A stretch of 64,000 nt of DNA from assembly GCA_037013495.1 (NCBI GenBank), contig CM072806.1:62001-126000 (forward strand). Direction: 5' to 3'. Position 1 is the first letter of the stretch, and each line of letters opens with the position of its first letter. The notes under the pieces are model-generated. The model did not search any database. It had not been told where the DNA came from and worked only from the letters and a program-made list of their open reading frames with translations. Below are positions 58,917-64,000 of the stretch, one piece after another. Origin of the DNA: Hippophae tibetana. Taxonomy: Eukaryota; Streptophyta; Magnoliopsida; Rosales; Elaeagnaceae. Made by a program: the position numbers and the translations under genes.

Positions 58917-60722
58917 ATGTCAAACAGTAGTCCCGAAGGAAGACCGGATATGATGTTCATGATGAGGGCGCTGCAACAATCATTTGAAAGGATGAACAAC
59001 TTGGTAGTTGATATGAATGAAAGATTGGAAAGGCAAGAAAATTCCATAGCAGCTTTACAACGAGGGACACCTCCACCCAATGTTAGGAGGGTTAATAGGC
59101 AAGCTCATGTTGGGGATGATATAGAGGAAGAAGATTGGGAAGAAGAATTGGAGGAAGAGGGGGAAAGAATACCTAGAGGAGGAAGAAATGGGAATAGAGG
59201 TGGAAGAAATGGTAGAGGAGGTATGTGGAGACCCCCACCTAGAGCTCAAGATGGAGTTGACAGAGATCTAAGTAGTATAAAAATGAAGATACCACAATTC
59301 CAAGGAAAGAATGACCCGGAGTTGTATTTGGAGTGGGAGAAGAAAGTGGAGCATATTTTTGAATGTCACAACTACTCCACGGAGAAAAAAGTAAAACTTG
59401 CTGTAATTGAGTTTTATGACTATGCATTGAATTGGTGGGATCAATTGGTCATTAGTAGGAGGAGAAACCGTGAAAGGCCCATAGATAATTGGGAGGACAT
59501 GAAGGCTATCATGAGAAAGAGGTTTGTGCCTAGCTACTACTATAGAGAGTTACACCAACGCTTACAAAGATTGACTCGAGGATATAAATGTGTTGATGAG
59601 TACTACAAGGAAATGGAAGTGGCTATGGCAAGAGCTAATGTTGAGGAAGATAGAGAGGCAACCATGGCTAGGTTTCTTAGTGGGTTGAATCCGGACATTG
59701 CCAACATTGTGGAACTTCATCATTATGTGGAGATGGAGGACATGGTCCATATGGCAATCAAGGTGGAAAGACAATTAAAGAAACGGAGTTTTCGATCCCA
59801 ACCATTAAGGTCTAGTCCCATTACTCAAAAACCAAACCTTACTAGTCCTTGGAAGTCCAATGAGAAAAAAGATGAAATAGCTACATCCAAACCAAGATTT
59901 GAGCCTTACAAAGCCAAAGAGATGGGGGCTAGCAAGGACAAAGGTAAAATCGACACTCCAATTCGTAATCGTGACTTAAGGTGTTTTCGGTGTCTTGTTA
60001 ATGGTCATATAGCCTCTCAATGTCCCAATAAGAAGGTAATGATCACCTTAGCAAGTGGTGAGGTTGGAACCGATAATGAAAGTGAAGAAGATGAGACGCC
60101 GTCTGTAGGGGAAGTTAGTGAAGAGGAGATAGGACCCGTGGATGGGGAAGCACTTGTAATAAGGCGATCTTTGAGCACTCAAGTCAAGGAGGATGACCTT
60201 GAACAACAAAGAGATAACATCTTCCACACAAGATGTCATGTGAGTAACAAAGTGTGTAGTGTTATCATAGATGGGGGAAGTTGCACCAATGTGGCTAGTA
60301 CTACCTTAGTTGAGAAATTAGGGTTGCCCACATTTGAACACCCTAAGCCTTACAAGTTGCAATGGTTAAATGATAGTGGGGAAGTGAAGGTTAATAAGCA
60401 AGTATTAGTGAGCTTCTCCATTGGAAAGTACAAGGATGAGGTGATGTGTGATGTGGTACCCATGCAAGCTGGACACATCTTGCTAGGTAGGCCTTGGCAA
60501 TATGATAGGAGGGTTACACATGACGGATATAGAAACAAGTATTCGTTTGTGAAGAATGGTAGAAACATCACACTTGTACCCCTTTCACCAAAGCAAGTCT
60601 TTGAAGATCAATTGAGGATGGTTAGGGAAAAAGAAAAAAAAAAGAGAAGAATGAAAAAGAAAAAAAGAGTGAAAGAAAAAAAAAGAGTGAAGAAAAAGGA
60701 GAGGAGAGTGGAAAAATACTAG
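58917..60722 (+). CDS. E12 gag and protease
   Basis: Starts at the ATG at 58917 ([17 protein letters not shown]); the preceding AAA run has no other ATG in frame. About 601 residues. N-terminal coiled-coil-like stretch ([19 protein letters not shown]), an acidic then RGG-rich segment, the retrotransposon gag domain (about 120-290; [31 protein letters not shown]), a CCHC zinc knuckle at about 356-370 ([14 protein letters not shown]), and an aspartic protease at about 450 ([12 protein letters not shown], with LGRPW downstream). It ends in a lysine-rich tail and a TAG at 60720-60722. Gag forms the particle and the protease matures it. RT begins in the -1 frame, which is open from 60626, so the two overlap by about 95 bp. 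Confidence 0.93.
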   Translation: MSNSSPEGRPDMMFMMRALQQSFERMNNLVVDMNERLERQENSIAALQRGTPPPNVRRVNRQAHVGDDIEEEDWEEELEEEGERIPRGGRNGNRGGRNGRGGMWRPPPRAQDGVDRDLSSIKMKIPQFQGKNDPELYLEWEKKVEHIFECHNYSTEKKVKLAVIEFYDYALNWWDQLVISRRRNRERPIDNWEDMKAIMRKRFVPSYYYRELHQRLQRLTRGYKCVDEYYKEMEVAMARANVEEDREATMARFLSGLNPDIANIVELHHYVEMEDMVHMAIKVERQLKKRSFRSQPLRSSPITQKPNLTSPWKSNEKKDEIATSKPRFEPYKAKEMGASKDKGKIDTPIRNRDLRCFRCLVNGHIASQCPNKKVMITLASGEVGTDNESEEDETPSVGEVSEEEIGPVDGEALVIRRSLSTQVKEDDLEQQRDNIFHTRCHVSNKVCSVIIDGGSCTNVASTTLVEKLGLPTFEHPKPYKLQWLNDSGEVKVNKQVLVSFSIGKYKDEVMCDVVPMQAGHILLGRPWQYDRRVTHDGYRNKYSFVKNGRNITLVPLSPKQVFEDQLRMVREKEKKKRRMKKKKRVKEKKRVKKKERRVEKY

Positions 60723-60733
60723 AGAAAAAAAAT

Positions 60734-63673
60734 GTGAATTTTTATGCTAAGGCAAGTGAGGTCAAGAGGGCTTTTTATTCAAAACAGCCCATACTTGTAC
60801 TTTTGTACAAGGAGGCAAATTTTTCTATTAACGATCTTAACCAGTCTTTGCCTAGTACCACTATTTCTCTTTTGCAGGAATTTGAAGACGTGTTCCCTGA
60901 AGAGATTCCAGATGGGGTGCCACCAATCAGGGGGATTGAGCATCAAATTGACTTTATACCGGGGGCTTCTCTTCCAAACCGACCTGCCTATAGGACCAAC
61001 CCCGAAGAAACTAAGGAGATTCAAAGACAGGTTGAAGAGTACTTGATCAAAGGTCAAGTTAGAGAGAGCCTGAGTCCATGTGCTGTTCCCGTGCTACTCG
61101 TTCCCAAGAAGGATGGATCAAGCAGGATGTGTGTTGATTGCCGAGCCATCAACAACATTATGGTAAAATATCGACATCCTATTCCTAGACTAGATGACAT
61201 GTTAGATGAGTTGCATGGTTCTTGCATTTTTTCAAAAATTGATTTGAGAAGTGGATATCAACAAATTAGGATGAGAGAGGGTGATGAATGGAAAACCGCT
61301 TTTAAAACTAAACATGGATTGTATGAGTGGTTAGTCATGCCCTTTGGTCTAACAAATGCACCTAGCACTTTTATGAGGCTTATGAATCATATTCTGCGTG
61401 CATTTATTGGAAAATTTGTTGTTGTCTATTTTGATGATATTCTCATTTACAGTAAAAATCTTGAAGAGCATGTCTTACATCTTAGGTATGTGCTTGAAAT
61501 TTTGAGAAAAGAACAATTGTATGCGAACCTAAAAAAATGTGTTTTTTGCATGGACAAGTTAGTTTTTCTTGGTTTTGTTGTTAGTTCTAAGGGGGTAGAA
61601 GTAGATGAGGAAAAGGTTAAGGCTATTCGAGAATGGCCCACACCTAAATCTGTAACCGAGGTTAGAAGTTTTCATGGCTTAGCTAGTTTTTATCGAAGGT
61701 TTGTCAAAGATTTTAGTACACTAGCTGCACCTCTAACTGAGGTCATTAAAAAGTCTGTTGGTTTCAAATGGGGTGAGAATCAGGAGAGAGCCTTTAAAGC
61801 ATTGAAGGATAGTTTATGTTCTGCACCTGTTTTATCTTTACCTGATTTTACTAAAACCTTTGAAGTTGAGTGTGATGCATCAGGAATAGGTATAGGAGCT
61901 GTTTTGATGCAGGAACGGCGACCTATCGCTTATTTCAGCGAGAAACTTCATGGAGCAGCCCTTAATTATCCAACGTATGACAAGGAGCTATATGCCTTGG
62001 TTAGGACCCTAGAGACATGGCAACATTACCTTTGGCCAAGAGAATTTGTCATCCATACCGATCATGAATCTCTAAAACATCTGAAGCGCCAAGGTAAATT
62101 GAATAGGAGGCATGCTAGATGGATGGAATTCATTGAGACTTTTCCTTATATTGTTCAATATAAGAGAGGTAAGGAGAATGTTGTAGCCGATGCTTTATCA
62201 CGGAGGTATGCCTTACTCTCAACTTTAAATGCTAGATTTCTAGGATTTGAATATGTTAAGGAAATGTATGCTAATGATGATGACTTCTCTGCTATTTACC
62301 ATGCATGTGAAAAAACTTCCTTTGAAAAGTTTTATAAATTAGATGGGTATTTATTTAAAGAAAATCAACTGTGTATACCCAAATGTTCCATGCGTGAGTT
62401 GTTAATTAAGGAGGCCCATGGGGGGGGATTAATGGGGCATTTTGGAATTAAGAAGACTTTAGATGTTTTGCGTGAGCATTTTTATTGGCCAACAATAAGG
62501 AAGGATGTAAGGAGAATATGTTCTAGATGCATCACTTGTAAGCAAGCCAAATCCAAAGTCCTACCACAAGGACTATATACTCCCTTGCCCGTACCATGCA
62601 CACCTTGGGTAGATATTTCCATGGATTTTGTTTTAGGGTTACCTAGGTCTAAGAAGGGTAGAGACTCCATTTTTGTGGTTGTAGATAGGTTTTCTAAAAT
62701 GGCACACTTTATAGCATGTCATAAAACCGATGATGCCACTAATGTAGCAGAGTTGTTCTTTAGGGAGGTTGTTAGGCTTCATGGAGTTCCTAGGAGCATT
62801 GTGTCTGATAGGGATGTTAAATTCCTTAGTTATTTTTGGAAAACTCTTTGGGCTAAAATGGGTACTAAACTCTTGTTTTCGACTACTTGTCACCCTCAAA
62901 TAGATGGCCAAACTGAGGTAGTCAATAGGACTCTGTCCACGTTGCTTAGGGTGGTAATAAAAAGGAATTTGAAAAATTGGGAGGATTGTTTACCTTTTGT
63001 TGAATTTGCTTATAAACGGAGTGTGCATTCAACTACTGATCATTCTCCATTTGAAATTGTTTATGGTTTCAATCCACTAACTCCTTTGGACTTATTACCT
63101 ATTCCTATTTCGGAGAAAACTAACTTAGATGGTGCTAGGAAGGCTGAAATGGTGAAGAAGCTCCATGAACGCATTCATGAGCAAATTGAGAAGAGAAATA
63201 AGGATTATGCTTACAGAGCCAACAAAGGGAGGCGAAGAGTCATTTTTGAGCCTGGTGATTGGGTTTGGGTGCATATGAGAAAGGAACAGTTTCCTGAAAA
63301 AAGACGGTCCAAGTTGCAACCTCGGGGAGATGGACCCTTTCAAGTGATTGAGCGAATCAATGACAATACCTACAAAATTGATCTTCCTGGTGAGTATAAT
63401 GTTAGTACCTCTTTTAATGTTTCTGATTTATCTCCTTTTGATTATGCAGGTGATGATTCGAGGACGAATCCTCTTGAAGAGAGGGGGAATGATGAGAATC
63501 ATAGAGCGCTACAAATTCCAAGTGGACCAATCACAAGGTCTAGGAAGGCACAACTCGAAAAGGCTTTAAATGGGATCATTCAAGAGGTCATTCATAATCA
63601 AGGGGACCTAAATTGGGAGTGCAAGGATTGGGACAATCCTAGGATGGAAATTAGGGCAAAATTGGCAAAATAA
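60734..63673 (+). CDS. E12 reverse transcriptase, RNase H and integrase
   Basis: Open for 979 codons to the TAA at 63671, with no internal stop. The frame has no ATG near its beginning (60734 is GTG) and is open back to 60626, so it is presumably reached from gag by a -1 shift. Counting from 60734: RT core at about 95-290 with catalytic YFDD at about 232; RNase H at about 375-490 ([37 protein letters not shown]); integrase zinc finger at about 560-605 (H..H...CSRCITC); catalytic D-D-E in [14 protein letters not shown] and QTEVVNR (about 627, 690, 726); C-terminal [15 protein letters not shown]. The last 60 or so residues ([20 protein letters not shown]) are encoded inside the 3' LTR and resemble the CRM C-terminal motif region. 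Confidence 0.93.
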   Translation: MNFYAKASEVKRAFYSKQPILVLLYKEANFSINDLNQSLPSTTISLLQEFEDVFPEEIPDGVPPIRGIEHQIDFIPGASLPNRPAYRTNPEETKEIQRQVEEYLIKGQVRESLSPCAVPVLLVPKKDGSSRMCVDCRAINNIMVKYRHPIPRLDDMLDELHGSCIFSKIDLRSGYQQIRMREGDEWKTAFKTKHGLYEWLVMPFGLTNAPSTFMRLMNHILRAFIGKFVVVYFDDILIYSKNLEEHVLHLRYVLEILRKEQLYANLKKCVFCMDKLVFLGFVVSSKGVEVDEEKVKAIREWPTPKSVTEVRSFHGLASFYRRFVKDFSTLAAPLTEVIKKSVGFKWGENQERAFKALKDSLCSAPVLSLPDFTKTFEVECDASGIGIGAVLMQERRPIAYFSEKLHGAALNYPTYDKELYALVRTLETWQHYLWPREFVIHTDHESLKHLKRQGKLNRRHARWMEFIETFPYIVQYKRGKENVVADALSRRYALLSTLNARFLGFEYVKEMYANDDDFSAIYHACEKTSFEKFYKLDGYLFKENQLCIPKCSMRELLIKEAHGGGLMGHFGIKKTLDVLREHFYWPTIRKDVRRICSRCITCKQAKSKVLPQGLYTPLPVPCTPWVDISMDFVLGLPRSKKGRDSIFVVVDRFSKMAHFIACHKTDDATNVAELFFREVVRLHGVPRSIVSDRDVKFLSYFWKTLWAKMGTKLLFSTTCHPQIDGQTEVVNRTLSTLLRVVIKRNLKNWEDCLPFVEFAYKRSVHSTTDHSPFEIVYGFNPLTPLDLLPIPISEKTNLDGARKAEMVKKLHERIHEQIEKRNKDYAYRANKGRRRVIFEPGDWVWVHMRKEQFPEKRRSKLQPRGDGPFQVIERINDNTYKIDLPGEYNVSTSFNVSDLSPFDYAGDDSRTNPLEERGNDENHRALQIPSGPITRSRKAQLEKALNGIIQEVIHNQGDLNWECKDWDNPRMEIRAKLAK

Positions 63674-64000
63674 AACTAGGCACATTGTTGTGCCATTTGG
63701 ACTTTTTGGGCAGTTTTAATTTCAGCCCTTAGATGGAAACAAGGGTCAAGATGTAATATTTTTATAGGGTTTCTTTTGTTCTCAGCTGCCCCATGTTTTG
63801 CTCCAATTTTGGAGTGCCATTTGGACTGATTTTGGGCAGCTCTCTTTTCAGCCCTTGGATGAAATCAAGGGTTAAGATGTAATACTTTATGGGATTGCTT
63901 TGTGGTCAGCTGCCCCAATTTTTCCATGTATTTTGGTCAATATTTGCTGCTACCTTTTCTGCTTTTTGGCTGTGTTTATTTTCAACCCTTGGATGAGATC
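63490..64000 (+). repeat. E12 3' LTR, partial
   Basis: Begins tgatgagaatca after the purine tract; 511 bp visible, two mismatches to the 5' LTR. Confidence 0.95.

Larger units (their letters stand above)
57116..64000 (+). mobile_element. E12: young Ty3/gypsy element, CRM-like, open at the right edge
   Basis: 5' LTR 57116-58001, primer site tggtatcaaagc at 58004-58015, leader, gag-protease, RT-RNase H-integrase, purine tract gagaggggga just before 63490, and a 3' LTR from 63490 running off the window. The LTRs are identical over 511 comparable positions except at 57343/63717 (C/T) and 57568/63942 (G/A). The pol text ([35 protein letters not shown]) and the extension of the frame into the 3' LTR match what I know of the centromeric CRM lineage, which is an inference without a tree. 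The candidate target duplication agact (57111-57115) cannot be tested here. Confidence 0.95.

Overview
The window is nuclear DNA from a flowering plant, most likely a eudicot. It is AT-rich, its genes are spliced with GT-AG introns, and it carries two plant gene families (a SEUSS-LIKE co-regulator and a BAG-domain co-chaperone) set among plant LTR retrotransposons and hAT transposons. The species cannot be named from the sequence. No rRNA, tRNA or CRISPR locus was seen. All coordinates and exon joins were read by eye.

Layout. (1) 1-4429: a minus-strand Ty1/copia element (E1) running off the left edge. (2) 4517-9489: a complete but decayed minus-strand Ty3/gypsy element (E2) with 289/290 bp LTRs. 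(3) 10427-11763: a four-exon BAG-family co-chaperone gene on the minus strand with two disabling lesions in exon 2. (4) 13212-13617: a miniature LTR element resembling a TRIM (E3). (5) 13.6-18.4 kb: AT-rich spacer with a degenerate repeat array at 15.89-17.72 kb. (6) 18463-29130: a plus-strand Ty1/copia element (E4) whose integrase region was split by a complete hAT transposon, E5 (20869-26305), with an exact 8-bp target duplication and an open two-exon transposase. (7) 31.5-33.35 kb: an old copia gag relic (E6). (8) 34855-35758: a PIF/Harbinger-like non-autonomous element (E7) carrying degenerate telomere-like repeats.

(9) 36.6-47.05 kb: a SEUSS-LIKE gene (SLK2 type), nine coding exons, 857 codons, apparently intact. 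Its fifth coding intron holds a 4.9-kb Ty1/copia element (E8, 39995-44858) with a perfect 5-bp target duplication. (10) 48.35-48.8 kb: an LTR relic (E9) related to the E6 leader. (11) 48833-53668: a decayed minus-strand copia element (E10). (12) about 54.2-57.1 kb: a decayed hAT element (E11). (13) 57116 to beyond 64000: a very young, coding-competent Ty3/gypsy element that looks like the centromeric CRM lineage (E12). Its LTRs differ at only two positions over the 511 bp that can be compared, and its pol frame runs into the 3' LTR.

Overall this is a gene-poor, transposon-dense region with insertions of very different ages and only one host gene that looks functional. The main points of interest are the apparently intact hAT element nested in a retrotransposon, the young CRM-like element, the decayed BAG gene, and the retrotransposon-loaded SLK gene with a duplicated exon end.
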